Positions 1 through 10,630 are shown, numbered from the stretch's first letter. The stretch: 64,000 nucleotides of DNA from Phanerodontia chrysosporium (GCA_001910725.1 MJGA01000014.1:855980-919979), one strand, 5' to 3'. Numbers and translations are program-made. The notes: generated from the letters alone by a model not told the origin.

Positions 1-575
1 GCCCACACCCGGCGCCTGGCCATCCAGCGCCTGCGCCCTGATGGCGCATCACCCCTAGACGCCAGCGCATCCCGCTGCGCGCTCAGACACTGCCCGGACC
101 ACCGGTTCCCTGGATCGCTGAGAAGGCACTGTCATCCCTGATGACTCCCCTCGCCGAGACACGCCGAGCTGATCAGCCTGATGACACAGCCTCGGCCCGA
201 CGCAGCCTCGAGACACTGCCAGCTGACACAGCCTCGTGACATAGCCCCAGCACAGCCTCGCCGCGCAGCCCGCGTCGCAGCCTCGCTGGCTATGCCGAGC
301 ACTGCCCATCAGCTTATGTAATCGTACAGCCTGCCCTGAACTCTTGTAGTATATATAGGTAGCACCTCTCGCTCCTGTCCGTCATCTCGACCTCTTGGTC
401 AATACGGACAGGTAAGCCCATCGTTTGTACTGTAGTATACAACACTAATACAACTTGGTCAATACGGACAGCTGAACAAGTTTGTTCGTCGCTGCGTGAC
501 TCGCTCCGCCGCGCCTCGTCGTCGACCTCCCCACTTGCCCTCCCTCGTGAAGCGTTGAGCCCTAGCTCCGCGACA
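1..575 (+). mobile_element. gypsy-1 5' LTR (5' end outside window)
   Basis: This stretch is the reverse complement of 42563 to about 43137, so it is one of two LTRs of the same element. The full LTR is 679 bp, starts TGTCACGG and ends CCGCGACA. The first ~104 bp lie left of the window. A TATA-like stretch (tatatatagg) is at 350-359. Paired LTRs plus gag downstream identify a Ty3/gypsy retrotransposon. Confidence 0.93.
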
Positions 576-730
576 TTAGGTCGAGATCTCTTGGGTGCCC
601 TAGGCAATTCTTTCCCTACCGCTCCCCCAAAATACCGTTTAAAAAAGTTTATTCCCTCCGCTTAAAGCGAGTACGTCGTAGTCGAGCAGCCTGCTCACTC
701 CGTACACGTTGCTAAGGCCCTTGCTTTGCA

Positions 731-3094
731 GTGCCAAAAGACGTCCGGCTCAAGGACCACATCCCCCAGCGCATCTTCGACCGCCTCCAACGTCGTCGCG
801 AGGCTGGTAACCCTGTCAAGTGGACGGACCGCAAAGTCAAGGCGGTCATCAAATACGTCTCCACGCTCCCGACACCTCCGCCTTCCGTTCCCTCCATCAA
901 CTGGACCGCCGTTCGTGAAGCTCGCGAAGCCGAACAACGCGTAGGCAACCGCATCCGCGAGCAGCGCCAACGAGAGGCGCAAGAAGCCCAGGCCGCCGTA
1001 GTCGCCTCCTCCTCGAAGCTCAGTTTGGCAGAGCGCCTCAGCGCCGCCCCGACATACGAGCCCATCACCCGCAAGCCCGTCGGCATCGACATCCCCAAGT
1101 ATTCCCCCACCGACCTCGTCGGCATCTTCACGCCTAAGCTCGACGCGACTATCAAGCGTCTCAAGGCCGTCGAGGAAGTCGACCTCTTCCACCTCGTAAA
1201 CAGCGACCACGCACGCGGCGTCTGCCAGCTGATCGAGCGCCTCCAGCAGATCCGCGCCGAGCTCGTCCGCCTCGCCCCAACCACCACGTTTAAGGAGTGG
1301 CACCAATACGAGCTAGGTCTCGCTCAGATTGGTGACATTTCGTTTGTCGGTTTAAGGCGCAACTTTCGCCGCATCGTGGGAGAACTAGATATTGTGTATC
1401 GGGCTGGATATTTTGAGTAGTCTATAAATACATCTCGTGCCGCTCTGGATTCCGATTGCTCGAATCGACCGCACTTCTTTGCGCGAAATCTCGAGGATTA
1501 TACAGTTCGCGATAGCCACCTCATCGATCGAGGGGAAGATTGGCAATTCGCTCTCTGTGACGAACAACCCTGTCCACATCGAGAAAGCGCTCCAGCGGCC
1601 CCACAACTCCCGCCGAACACTCGAGAAATCCAATTCGAGCACCCTCACTTCGCGCAGCGGCTAGAATTTGCCCGCGCTTCCGCCACTACTCCGAATACTC
1701 CCGACCGCAGTCCCCCGGACAGCAGCCACCACTCATCTCCCGAGACATCGCTCGGCTCCGTCCTCTCCGACCACGAACCCGCTCCCTCGCCGTTTAATCT
1801 CTCCCGCGCTCAATCAGGAGCCAACACTCCCCGTCCCCCCAATATGTCGAGCACTCCCGGTGGAGCGCCTCCTGGCCCGACTCCCCCCGACCCCATCTCT
1901 GCTGCCCTCCTGCAAATGGCCCAGGCGATGACACAGCTTACAAACACGGTTAACACTCTGGCCCAGACTATTGGCGCCAATCGGGCAACGGTCAACGCAA
2001 CGGTCAATGCCAACAAGGAGCTCCCCTTCGTCGAGAAGCCCATGCCGTTCAAAGGAAAGGGTTCAGACACGGCCCGACTCTTCCGCGCCGCCTATCGCAT
2101 CTACGCCGACGGACAGCCGGAGAAATTCGGCAAGCGCGACGTCAACGGTAACCTCGAGCGGGACGCAAACACCGGCAAGATCTTGGTAGACGGCCAGAAG
2201 TGGATCGTCGGCGCTCTCTCCTTCATGCAGGATGAAGCGGCGGAGTGGGCACGGCAGTACATCGAGCAAGCGGCAGACGGCACTCAGATATTCGACGGCT
2301 CTCGCGCTACGTTCTGGGAGGCTTTCAAGAACCGGTTCGAGCCCATGGACGAGAAGGCCGAGGCTCTCAGCAAGCTGCAGGCATGTACGCAAGGCAACCG
2401 CCGGTTCGCAGAGTTCTTTGCGGAGTTCCAAGCCCTCGCCGGCCGCACGAAGCTCACCCCGGAAGACCTGGCAGCCCGGCTACGGACGAAGTTTAATAAA
2501 GACTACCTCGAACGGATCTCGTACATGGTCAACCCCGCTACCGGCAAAGGCCCCGAAACGTACGACGAGCTCAAGAACGCGGGTTTCGCCGTCGACCGGT
2601 CGAAGGACAAGCTCTCGCAAGACCTCCTGGCACAGCAAGGCAAGACGTCCTCGACTCCGGCTAGCTCGTCAGCGCGCGCCTTCCGCGACCCGAACGCGAT
2701 GGACATTGACGCTGCGAACATTGACGAGCTGTTTAAGGGTCTCACTGGCACGGATCTCAAGCGCCAGTTCGACGCCGTCATGAAGGATCGCTGCAAGGTC
2801 TGCGGCTCGAAGTCCCACAAGTCCACGGACCCCGTTCACCGTGATTCGGTCTGCAACCACTGCGGCAAGAAAGGTCACTGGTCCCGCGTCTGTCGTGCCC
2901 GCCTCGAGGGCAAGCCAAAAACCGCCCCTGCTACCGCCGCCGTTCGCGCCTCGTCTTCGGATACCCCGTCACAGGATTCCTCGTCTCCGGCCTCCTCGTC
3001 TTCTGGCAGCTCGTCTGACGACCAAGCTGCCGCGCTCGCCGCCCTCCGCGATCAGCTGGCCCTGATCCAGAAGCAGCTCGGGGGTTTTGCTTAA
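731..3094 (+). CDS. gag: gypsy-1 Gag, one frame broken by a single TAG
   Basis: One reading frame runs from 731 to the TAA at 3092-3094 and is interrupted only by TAG at 1418-1420. The part after the stop has an ATG at 1844 and encodes a 416-residue Gag: a retrotransposon Gag core, then a zinc knuckle CX2CX4HX4C (CNHCGKKGHWSRVC) near residue 345, preceded by another Cys/His cluster, then a Ser-rich tail. The 229 residues before the stop are basic and unfamiliar. There is no ATG at 731, but the bases just before it (tttgcag) look like a splice acceptor, so an upstream leader exon is possible. After the stop at 3094 another frame stays open to 3172, where pol should follow. The rest of pol was carried away by the inversion to 43280-46954. 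The TAG could be a nonsense mutation or a readthrough site; I cannot tell which. Confidence 0.85.
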
Positions 3095-3171
3095 GGGGCC
3101 GGAGTGACGCCGCATCGTCGGTCCCCGTTTCGTCAAGCCCGGATTCAACTCCGGCACCGTTGCTAGAACCA

Positions 3172-3173
3172 CG
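3172..3173. other. Inversion breakpoint, left
   Basis: Left of this point the sequence is gypsy-1 between gag and pol. From 3173 on it is identical to 30567 onward, inside the last codons of a SAM-like gene. The partner breakpoint is at 46954/46955. Joining 3172 to the reverse complement of 46954 restores pol, and joining the reverse complement of 3173 to 46955 restores the gene. Confidence 0.9.
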
Positions 3174-3485
3174 TCGAGAAGCGTCATCCCAATATCATGA
3201 CGGAGCATCTTCAAATAATTATCCTCACCTAGATTCGCCACCGCGCACAAATCCTCCTCCGTCCGAATACCTGCCTCCAGGAACCGATCGAGGTACGTGT
3301 CAAGCGGGAGCTGCAGGTTTCGGAGAAACTCCAGGACAGCCCCACCTGACTCGACTGGAGCGCTCGCATCCTGAGTAGCCATGCTACTCCCGACCTCCTC
3401 AGGCTCATCAGCCTGCATCGTCTCCATCACCTTGCCATCCTTGCTTCCCTGAGCCTGCTCGTCCTCCTCCTCAACAAGTTCATCT

Positions 3486-3522
<37 letters not shown>

Positions 3523-4035
3523 TCTTCTCCTCCTCGTCCTCCTCCTCGTCCATAGGTTCTTCATTCTCCTCCTCACTCTCTTTCGCCTTGCGCCCCTTGC
3601 CTTTTTTCTTCAACGATTGTTCAGCCCGCCACTGCTGGCTCGTCACGTGTGCTCGTAGATACACCTCCAGCGGCCACCCCTCCTCGTACCGTCCAAGGAA
3701 CGGGCATCTCTCCATCACCTATATCGTACATCAGCACCTCGCTATATTTCTATCTTTGCCTTCCAATTCAGCCTACTCAGCACTCACTTTGTTCCGCAGT
3801 GACTCGTATTCTGCTGCAGACCGATCACCCCAACGCCTCTCCACAGGGATGAACCGTGGATACTCCTCCCTCGCCACCTTCTGCACATTCAACAACAATA
3901 TTTCAATTAGCTTTTCAATCGACCCTCCAAGTTCCTTCACCAACGCACGATCAGTTCCCTCCTCTCTCCCGCCGTCATTCCTTCAATCGAAGTGAGCCCG
4001 CGGAACTTCGATGTCGACTTTGGAACCAAAATCAT
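3173..4035 (-). pseudogene. SAM-like acidic protein, copy A1, C-terminus cut off by inversion
   Basis: The exons, by comparison with the intact copy at 30522-31429, are 4035-3949, 3880-3788 and 3718-3173. The protein has an N-terminal basic segment, a conserved block (PFLGRYEEGWPLEVYLRAHV), a Lys-rich stretch, a long Glu/Asp tract, and a C-terminal helical domain ending in LGEDNYLKMLRHDIGMTLL that resembles a SAM (sterile alpha motif) domain. The last 14 codons and the stop are now at 46956-47000 on the plus strand. The minus-strand frame instead reads into antisense gag. Confidence 0.85.
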
Positions 4036-4189
4036 CGTGGTCCGTGAAAGAGAAGGGGGGAGGGGGGCGAACAGAGAGCTTCCTGTCGCCTACCATCCAC
4101 AGTAACAGTACAATAAAGAAAGAGCGCCAAGCATGTACAATCTAATCTTGGGCCCTGTCCACTCATATGAATTTCTCACATGACACTCC

Positions 4190-4312
4190 ATTGATCACAC
4201 GCCAGGAAGACGCGACAGCGGAACACGCACGGTTTGATTGCTTCACGGATTGACAGATTCTGACCATCCCATCTCATTCTGCGCTTCCTGACCCTCCTCT
4301 CGTTTAAACAAG
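4190..4312 (-). pseudogene. MAKK-type small gene relic (C-terminal half only), copy A1
   Basis: The minus strand is alignable by eye with the second half of the MAKK genes of units B1 and B2 (RMRWDGQNLSIREA against RMRWEGRNLPIREE). The lysine-rich N-terminal half is missing. Homology stops near 4312, about 120 bp before the end of the inverted-repeat module at 4432. No intact frame remains. Confidence 0.6.
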
Positions 4313-4431
4313 GCCCAATTTTGTTATTTAGCATTCATGCAGACGGCCCGCCCTTCTGGTGTCAGCCGACCGGGGAAGCCGCAACTTCCATCCATTCCCT
4401 CCATTGAATTCAATTATTAAACTCTTCAAAA

Positions 4432-5396
4432 TTTTATAGCGGTTTTTTACCGGTACCTCAGCGCCTCGGTCACCCTCCAGGCTTTGACTTTTATTTTTTT
4501 GCAAAGTAAAAGGGGGTATCCTCGACACATTCCAGTCTATGTCGAATTACGTAAGCGGAAAATACAAATTATTTATGCTACAAAGATGAGATCGACCGTA
4601 TGAAACGTGACTGAGTCTCCGATGGCTGCTCGACCAGCGATCGGAAACGGTCCAGTCATGGCAGCTAACACTGTGTAGAACCAGTGTTACGGCCCGATCA
4701 CTGCTCGAACAGCGATCGGGTGGCGACAGCTGACGAGATTGGTAGGACCACCCGATTGCTGTTCGAGCAGCGATCGGGAAGCACCGACAATCGAAGGCAG
4801 CAAAGGGAGCGAGTATACCCATGAGCCCCGATCGCTGCTCGAGGAGCGATCGGAGTGAGGGCTTCATTGCACAGAAGGCACTTCGATCACACCCCATAGC
4901 AGGCAAAGTGACAACAACTTGTCATACGCAAGCCACAACAGTCTGCATATCATGACATGCTGGTTTTCAAGTTACCAGTCCCTCAATCATGTAACCACCA
5001 ACAGAGATCGTGAATAAATGTCAGAAGTGTTTACGCCTCGAATAAATCGCCCTCAGTTCAGGATAGATGTTGGGTTCAGAATGGGTTAGAGGTTCAGAGG
5101 GTTCAAAGAGGAGTTGACGAAAAGGCATTTGTGCCACGACCAATTTTACAGATGTTTGTGTCGGTCACATAGTAGAGATCATACTATCTGGGATGTCAGA
5201 AATTGCGTATGTCTGCCACAAACATATTTAAAAAAACAAATGCAAAGGCGGGAATGTCCATTCCACCGCCATCAGCTGGTCGATCTATCTGCAAACAGGT
5301 GCATACAACATGTGATCAAATTCTTATCAGTAGCGATCTCGCGCAAGGGCAGTGCTGAGCGACTTGAAAGACAACCACCACCACCCCCTCATCATA
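4432..5396. repeat. Left arm of the ~3.9 kb inverted-repeat module (A1)
   Basis: This arm is an imperfect reverse complement of 7425-8339. Both outer ends carry the same motif set: TATA.CGG or CCAGTATAAT, a GGTACC box and GGGTGACC. It holds four copies of the 26 bp palindrome (4617-4852) and a degenerate telomere-like stretch (5030-5110). The inner end reaches the upstream region of the small gene at 5397. Confidence 0.8.
4617..4852. repeat. Palindrome cluster, 4 units
   Basis: Four copies of the roughly 26 bp palindrome (half-site CCGATCGCTGCTC) lie 58-76 bp apart. Half-sites carry single mismatches (atggctgctc, atcactgctc). Confidence 0.9.
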
Positions 5397-6064
5397 ATGT
5401 CCACAAACGCTCCATCTCGTGCCGTGAGCGAAGAGGTCGACGATGGAGAGCGTGCCTCATCTCATGTAAGTAAGGTTTTCGCTGAAGTGAAGAGGGTACT
5501 GATGAAGAGTTTGGCAGAATCGACGTGGGAGGATGCTCCGCGAGGTACAATACGCGATTGAGCGATATTGGGACTTCAATGGTTTGTCTGGGGAGAAGTA
5601 CCACGAACGAGATCGGGACAACTTCGAGGGGGATTTCGCAGAGTACGCTCGGCAAAACGATGATGCCCGGGACGTCAAGAGGGCCAGGTTCGTGCGCATA
5701 CTCACCAGCGCGCGGTCGATTGCTGGCCAGATCCTGAGGATGAACCTGGATATCAACGGAATGACTTCCGGCGACCCGGCATGGACCGCCCTCCGCGATT
5801 TCGCGGTGAGTTGATGGACGATCATGATGCATAGTGCGACAGCGAGCTCACTGTTGAACCCAGCCGGAGTGTATCCAGAAATACGGAGAGACTGCGTGGG
5901 AAATTGTCATGCGTCACCTCGTGTGGAGTCATGGTCTGCGGATGCTTTTGATGTTCAACCGCGAGTTCAAGTATGAGTGGTCCGGTGACTACGCGCTCCC
6001 GTTTGAGGACTCAATCCACCAGGAGCTCTCTCAGATCGAAAGGTGCATCTGCGTCTATGAATAA
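5397..6064 (+). CDS. YGAW-family small protein, A1 gene 1 (three exons)
   Basis: The exons are 5397-5465, 5518-5805 and 5864-6064. Both introns (52 and 58 bp) are GT..AG in phase 0. The product is about 185 residues. Exon 2 carries FNGLSGEKYHERDRDNFEG and RFVRILTSARSIAGQILRMN; exon 3 carries QKYGETAWEIVMRHLVWSHG. The same exon layout and motif (YG..AW....H......GL) recur in at least four distinct genes here, so the model is well supported by comparison. It converges on a paralogue at 6769-7424. No signal peptide, membrane segment or known domain is visible. Function is unknown. Confidence 0.8.
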
Positions 6065-6426
6065 CTCATTGCTATGTGCGTTATCTGCTGTACAAATCGG
6101 TTTCAAACGTATCCAGTCTATTCCGAGGAAGAGAAATAATTTGTGTGATTTATGGTGCGCTTTGAGATAAGCTCACATTCGTATAAACTGCTTGTATTCT
6201 AACATCGATGATGAAAGGCGACTTGTTGTCTTCCAGCAGTCACATTTGCATACTACTGACACTGATTCACAATCTCTGTTTGTTGTTACATAACTGAGGC
6301 ACCCGTAACTTGAAACCTAGCATGTCGTAATATGAAGACTGTTGTGGCTTGCGTGTGATAAGTGGTTGTCACTGTGCCTGCTATGGGGAGTGATCGAAGT
6401 GCCTTCTGCACAATGAATGCCTCTCT

Positions 6427-6664
6427 CCGATCGCTGCTCGAGCAGCGATCGGGGCCCATGTGTATACTCCCTCTCTCCAATGCCCTCAACTGTTGGTGGT
6501 TCCCCGACCGCTGCTCGAACAGCGATCGGGTGACCTTACCAACCTCATTATCTGTTGTCACCCGATCGCTGCTCGATCAGCAATCGGATGGCCACACTGG
6601 TTCTATTCGTGGTCACCTCTCATCAGTGTACGCTGTCCGATCGCTGCTCGAGCAGCCATCGGAG
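6427..6664. repeat. Palindrome cluster, 4 units, between convergent genes
   Basis: Four palindromes, 58-78 bp apart, lie in the spacer between the 3' ends of the two convergent YGAW genes. One has a full half-site pair; the others have one mismatch each. The remainder of 6065-6768 holds nothing else I recognise. Confidence 0.9.
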
Positions 6665-6768
6665 ATTCAGTCGCTTTTCATGTGTTTGATCTCATTGTTG
6701 CAGCATACATAACTGACCCCGAGTTGTAGATTTTCACGACCAAACATGCCAATAACGAGGGATACTAG

Positions 6769-7424
6769 TTACAAGTAGCGACATTTCTCGCGCTGCGCGA
6801 GCTCCTGATGCAATGTGAACTCAAAGTCGAAACTCTCGGACATAGTAAAAATGAAATCGCGCTGAAAGGTCCTAAGCCAGTGCAGACCATGACTCCGCAC
6901 GAGGTGATACATCGCAATGTTCCAGGGACTCGGTCCGAAATGCTCCCGACAATACGTCTGGATTCGATAGTAAGCCCGCTTTCACACTATGCATCAATGT
7001 CATTCACGAACTCACCCCGGTGTCACGGATCGTCGTCCAGGCCTCGTCACCCCGCGACATGTCGTTGATATTCAGGTTCATCCTCAGGATCATTCCAGCA
7101 ATCGCCCGCGCGCTGTGGAGTATGCGCACGAACCTGGCCTTCTTGACGTCCTCAGCGTCATCGTTCTGCCGTGCGTACTCTGCGAAATCTCCCTCGAAGT
7201 TGTCCCAATTTCGATCGCGGTAGCACGGCCCAGACAAACCCTCGAACTTCCAATGCTCCTCAAACACGTATTGTCGGTTGCGCACCGGGCTCCCATCTCC
7301 GTTCTGCCAAACTCTTCATCAGTACCATCTTCAACTCGGCGAAAACCTTACTTACGCCAGGTGAGGCATGCTCCCCATCCTCGACCTCTTCGGGGACGGC
7401 ACGCGAATCGGTAGTGCTGGACAT
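6769..7424 (-). CDS. YGAW-family small protein, A1 gene 2 (three exons)
   Basis: The exons are 7424-7356, 7303-7016 and 6957-6769. Introns are 52 and 58 bp, GT..AG, phase 0, the same sizes as in the convergent partner at 5397-6064. The product is about 181 residues. Exon 2 is about 70% identical to the partner (FEGLSGP.YRDRNWDNFEG, ARFVRILHSARAIAGMILRM). Exon 3 is more diverged and begins TYCREHFGPSPWNIAMYHLV. The gene pair plus inverted flanks suggests the module arose by an inverted duplication. Function is unknown. Confidence 0.8.
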
Positions 7425-7966
7425 TACGAGGGTGGATGGTGGTGGTGGTCTTTCAAGTCGCTCAGCACTGCCCTTGCGCGAGATCGCTACTGATAAGAAT
7501 TTGATCACATGTTGTATGCACCTGTTTGCAGATAGATCGACCAGCTGATGGCGGTGGAATGGACATTCCCGCCTTTGCATTTGTTTTTTTAAATATGTTT
7601 GTGGCAGACATACGCAATTTCTGACATCCCAGATAGTATGATCTCTACTATGTGACCGACACAAACATCTGTAAAATTGGTCGTGGCACAAATGCCTTTT
7701 CGTCAACTCCTCTTTGAACCCTCTGAACCTCTAACCCATTCTGAACCCAACATCTATCCTGAACTGAGGGCGATTTATTCGAGGCGTAAACACTTCTGAC
7801 ATTTATTCACGATCTCTGTTGGTGGTTACATGATTGAGGGACTGGTAACTTGAAAACCAGCATGTCATGATATGCAGACTGTTGTGGCTTGCGTATGACA
7901 AGTTGTTGTCACTTTGCCTGCTATGGGGTGTGATCGAAGTGCCTTCTGTGCAATGAAGCCCTCACT

Positions 7967-8146
7967 CCGATCGCTCCTCGAGCAGCGATCGGGGCTCATG
8001 GGTATACTCGCTCCCTTTGCTGCCTTCGATTGTCAGTGCTTCCCGATCGCTGTTCGAGCAGTGATCGGACAGTAACACTGGTTTTACGCAGTGTTACCTG
8101 CCATGACTGGACCGTTTCCGATCGCTGCTCGAGCAGCCATCGGAGA
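7967..8146. repeat. Palindrome cluster, 3 units
   Basis: Three palindromes. The homologous cluster at 35367-35602 has four. The middle unit here is a hybrid of the second and third there, as expected from recombination between adjacent palindromes. Confidence 0.88.
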
Positions 8147-8297
8147 TTCAGTCATTTTTTATAAGTTTGATCTCATGCTTGCAGCATACATAATCGATCC
8201 CGATTCATGGATTTCCACGTTCCATAATTTCACACAGGTTGAAATGTGTCGGGGATACCCCTCGTTATTTCGCAAAAATAAAAGTCAAAGCCTGGAG

Positions 8298-8339
8298 GGT
8301 GACCTAAGCCCTAAGGTACCAGTAAAAAACCAGTATAAT
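8298..8339 (+). other. Unit terminus (CCAGTATAAT end), copy 1
   Basis: The sequence is identical to the A2 unit up to CCAGTATAAT and then unrelated, entering a 5'-truncated reverse transcriptase frame. The same end occurs at 20269, 35797 and 40570, each time against a different broken sequence. Read on the minus strand it starts ATTATACTGG and contains TTAGGGCTTAGG. Confidence 0.85.
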
Positions 8340-9753
8340 GACTGCTAACAAGCGGCTAGTTATACAATTCGGCGACGAGTATGCAGAGCAGATCCGGGGC
8401 CTGGCTATGGGCATTGCCTGTAGCCCGGACTTGGCTAACCTCTACGGTTCTCACTACGAGAACCCTATACTCGCCAGACCCGACATGAAATCGAAGTTTG
8501 CCTTCTTCGGTCGGTATCTGGACGACGTACTCGGCATAGTCTATGCTTCGTCAGCAGAGGAGGCTATGTCGTATGCAAACGAAATTCGCTACGACGGCGT
8601 CGAAATCGAGTGGTCAGTGTCGGAGTACCACACTCCGTTCTTGGATCTTTTCCTCTATCTCGATCCAGTCGAGAAGAGGTTACATTGGAAACCTTATTCT
8701 AAACCACTGAACCACCGTGAACGCATACCATGGGCATCTCACCACCCGAAAGATGTTAAGAAAGGCACCTTTATCGGCGAGATGTCTCGTCTGGCCACGC
8801 TTTGTAGTAAACTGGAACACTACAGAGACGCCATATCAGACCTGAGTAATCTGTACTTGGCACGTGGATATCCAGACGATGCGGTGAGGAGTTGGGTTAA
8901 AGCTCACTTTTCACAAAGATGGGAACGAAGGCTTGGTGAGCCAATCGTACGGGATGAAGTCTTTGTGCTTAAATCCCACTTCAATCCCGCTTGGTCTGCG
9001 TTCAACGTCCACGGCTTGTCTGAAGTCGTCGTTGAATCCTGGTTGTCCAGCCTGAGTAAGCTCGACGGAGCTAATCAATCTCAGGACCGTACGTGGCACG
9101 CCGCAGAGAGCACTGATGGGTCCGAGCTGAAAATCTTTCGGCAGACGACTCTCGGTCAGTTCCAAGGCGAGCAGAGCAGTCTATATCCCGGTGAGAGTTG
9201 CCCTGAAGGGGTGGCCGGCCGAGTGGGCGTAGCCAATGTTGCGAAACCCCGTGTGACCTACGATCCCAGGGATGTCATGGACGTTGACGAGCTTGTAGCT
9301 CTCAGCGAACCCAGCTTCTCGGCACACGACCTCAGTGTTGTGTGGACTGACAACGCGTTACGAGTACCTAAATCCCTACGAATACGATACGCAATGGCCG
9401 AGCCTCGGTTAGATGCGGATCCGCAGGTAAATCCTGCCCTCCATGTACCTTTGGGAGTGGAGGACCAGGTCGGTGACCTCGGACCCGCCTCAGATACGGA
9501 GTCGGTTGCTAGCGGAGATGACGGCACAACGAATAGTAAGCCCTATCGTATTTGTACGGCGAAGAAGGACTCGGGAATCGTCCAGGAGGATCTGGATATA
9601 CGGTCCATTGGATTCCACGACCGCACCTGGCTTGTCTCCCGAAAGAAAATTCGCAATCTCGGGGACATAGTCAATAGCTGGAAGAAGGACATCATTCAAG
9701 CAGCATTGAACAGTGACTCTGTTCAACACATGCACGTGGACGAATGGCAGTAA
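8340..9753 (+). CDS. Coprina-type Penelope-like reverse transcriptase, 5'-truncated
   Basis: The open frame of 471 codons begins at the junction: its first codon ATG is made partly of the terminus, so the start is an accident. It carries RT motifs: QIRGLAMGIACSPDLANLYG, then the catalytic FGRYLDDVLGIV, then FLDLFLYL and a long C-terminal block (HWKPYSKPLNHRERIPWASH, ARGYPDDAVRSW) of the kind seen in Penelope-like elements. The fingers, the first catalytic Asp and everything upstream are missing. No GIY-YIG endonuclease follows. That agrees with the telomere-attached, endonuclease-lacking Coprina elements of basidiomycetes, as do the hammerhead ribozyme and CCCTAAA repeats directly downstream. 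A domesticated rvt gene is less likely for that reason. Confidence 0.82.
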
Positions 9754-10630
9754 TGCGATTCGATAACTGCTGGCCGTAATGGTCAGAGGATATTTACTTA
9801 GCGGCATACACTTTGGTTCAAACCCAAAACCCCTAAACTAAGCCCTAAGCCTAAATATTCATTAGCGTCTCCCTCACAGGCCTAAACCCCCTGAAGCGGA
9901 GTTGTACCCGTTGAACGGTACAGCCAGCAGTTATAGAGTATTTTGTTGTACAGCGTCATTATTTAATGGATGCAATGAGCGCCCGCCTTCGTGGCGTGGG
10001 CGCTTCGGTGATCGCCGTGACGGCCGCGCACGTGTCCCACGTGTTCGTCTCGTGGCTGCTAATAGCGTCTGTGATCATGTGATCTTCGACCCAGGGCTGC
10101 GGTTAACTCTGGATTCGATGCGCATGTTAATAACCGGCCCGAATCCGGGTCGGCTCCGAACTGACTCCGCTAGGTTCGGGAGACTTTTGCCGGGGTGGCT
10201 GCGTGCCGGACTTCGTCCGGGCACTTTGTGGCGTTGATCCGATCAGATCGAGATCTCGAGACTTCGAAAGGTGACTTTTCGGTAGTCCGCTGCTCGCTGG
10301 GGTGTTGTTGGCCCCTTCCGCATGACCTGTACATTCAAAACCTTCATACTTTCGCCGAGAAAGAGTCCCTTAAGGGGATTTGTTGCTCCCGACCTCGGGA
10401 GACGTTTCTCCGCGCCAATCGCATTACCGCCGACGAGCGACATTTCGCCTCTCGTCGGCCCGCCAGTCCCTTCGGGCCTGGCGGTTGCAAGGGGTATATA
10501 TCCCAGTAGGAAACCGCTGATGAGTCTTCACGACGAAAGCTCAGCGCGACACAACAGTGTCGGCTGCCTTCGGTTTTCCTGTGAAGCATTCCGCGCTCGC
10601 CGCTCGCTACGCTCGCGTCTCGCGCCCCCC
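9754..10630 (+). mobile_element. 3' region of the Coprina-type element
   Basis: Non-coding sequence between the RT stop and the telomere repeats. It includes a degenerate telomere-like stretch (9823-9870), a GC-rich segment, and a hammerhead ribozyme core at 10505-10580. Its last ~85 bp recur in reverse orientation at 63916-64000, which defines the 3' end of the element. Confidence 0.8.
10505..10582 (+). ncRNA. Hammerhead ribozyme of the Coprina-type element
   Basis: The core CTGATGA is at 10517-10523, stem II GTC/GAC with loop ttcac at 10524-10534, and GAAA at 10535-10538. Stem I pairs AGGAAACCG (10508-10516) with CGGTTTTCCT (10571-10580). Stem III is 10539-10568, closed by GACAC/GTGTC. In the second copy at the window end, stem III is a perfect 10 bp hairpin (CAGCCGACAC/GTGTCGGCTG). 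The predicted cleavage site is after 10570. Hammerhead ribozymes are known in Penelope-like elements. The site dinucleotide UU is less usual than the common GUC. Confidence 0.8.

Larger units (their letters stand above)
7425..8339. repeat. Right arm of inverted-repeat module (A1)
   Basis: This is the reverse-complement partner of 4432-5396. It contains a telomere-like stretch (7705-7790, repeated aaccctctgaacctctaaccc type), three palindromes (7967-8146), and the terminus GGGTGACCTAAGCCCTAAGG..CCAGTATAAT at 8298-8339. Compared with the arm at 34825-35797 it has lost one palindrome and its spacer (about 60 bp). Confidence 0.8.

Noticed and set aside
55..309. Small open frames within the LTR (also 42829-43083)
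   Set aside because: They lie wholly inside the LTR on the non-coding strand, with low-complexity composition and no support.
1421..1843. Untranslated spacer between two separate gag genes
   Set aside because: The interval is open in the same frame as both neighbours, so it is coding sequence after a single stop, not a spacer.
4432..8339. Classical DNA transposon with transposase
   Set aside because: Neither internal gene shows a DDE or other nuclease motif, and no target duplication can be defined because both flanks are truncated.
8298..8339. Helitron 3' end
   Set aside because: No CTRR end and no hairpin at the right distance; termini read CCAGTATAAT.
8340..9753. Domesticated rvt-type single-copy RT gene
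   Set aside because: The frame has no start of its own, is truncated at a repeat terminus, and is followed by a hammerhead and telomere repeats, all typical of a dead Coprina copy.
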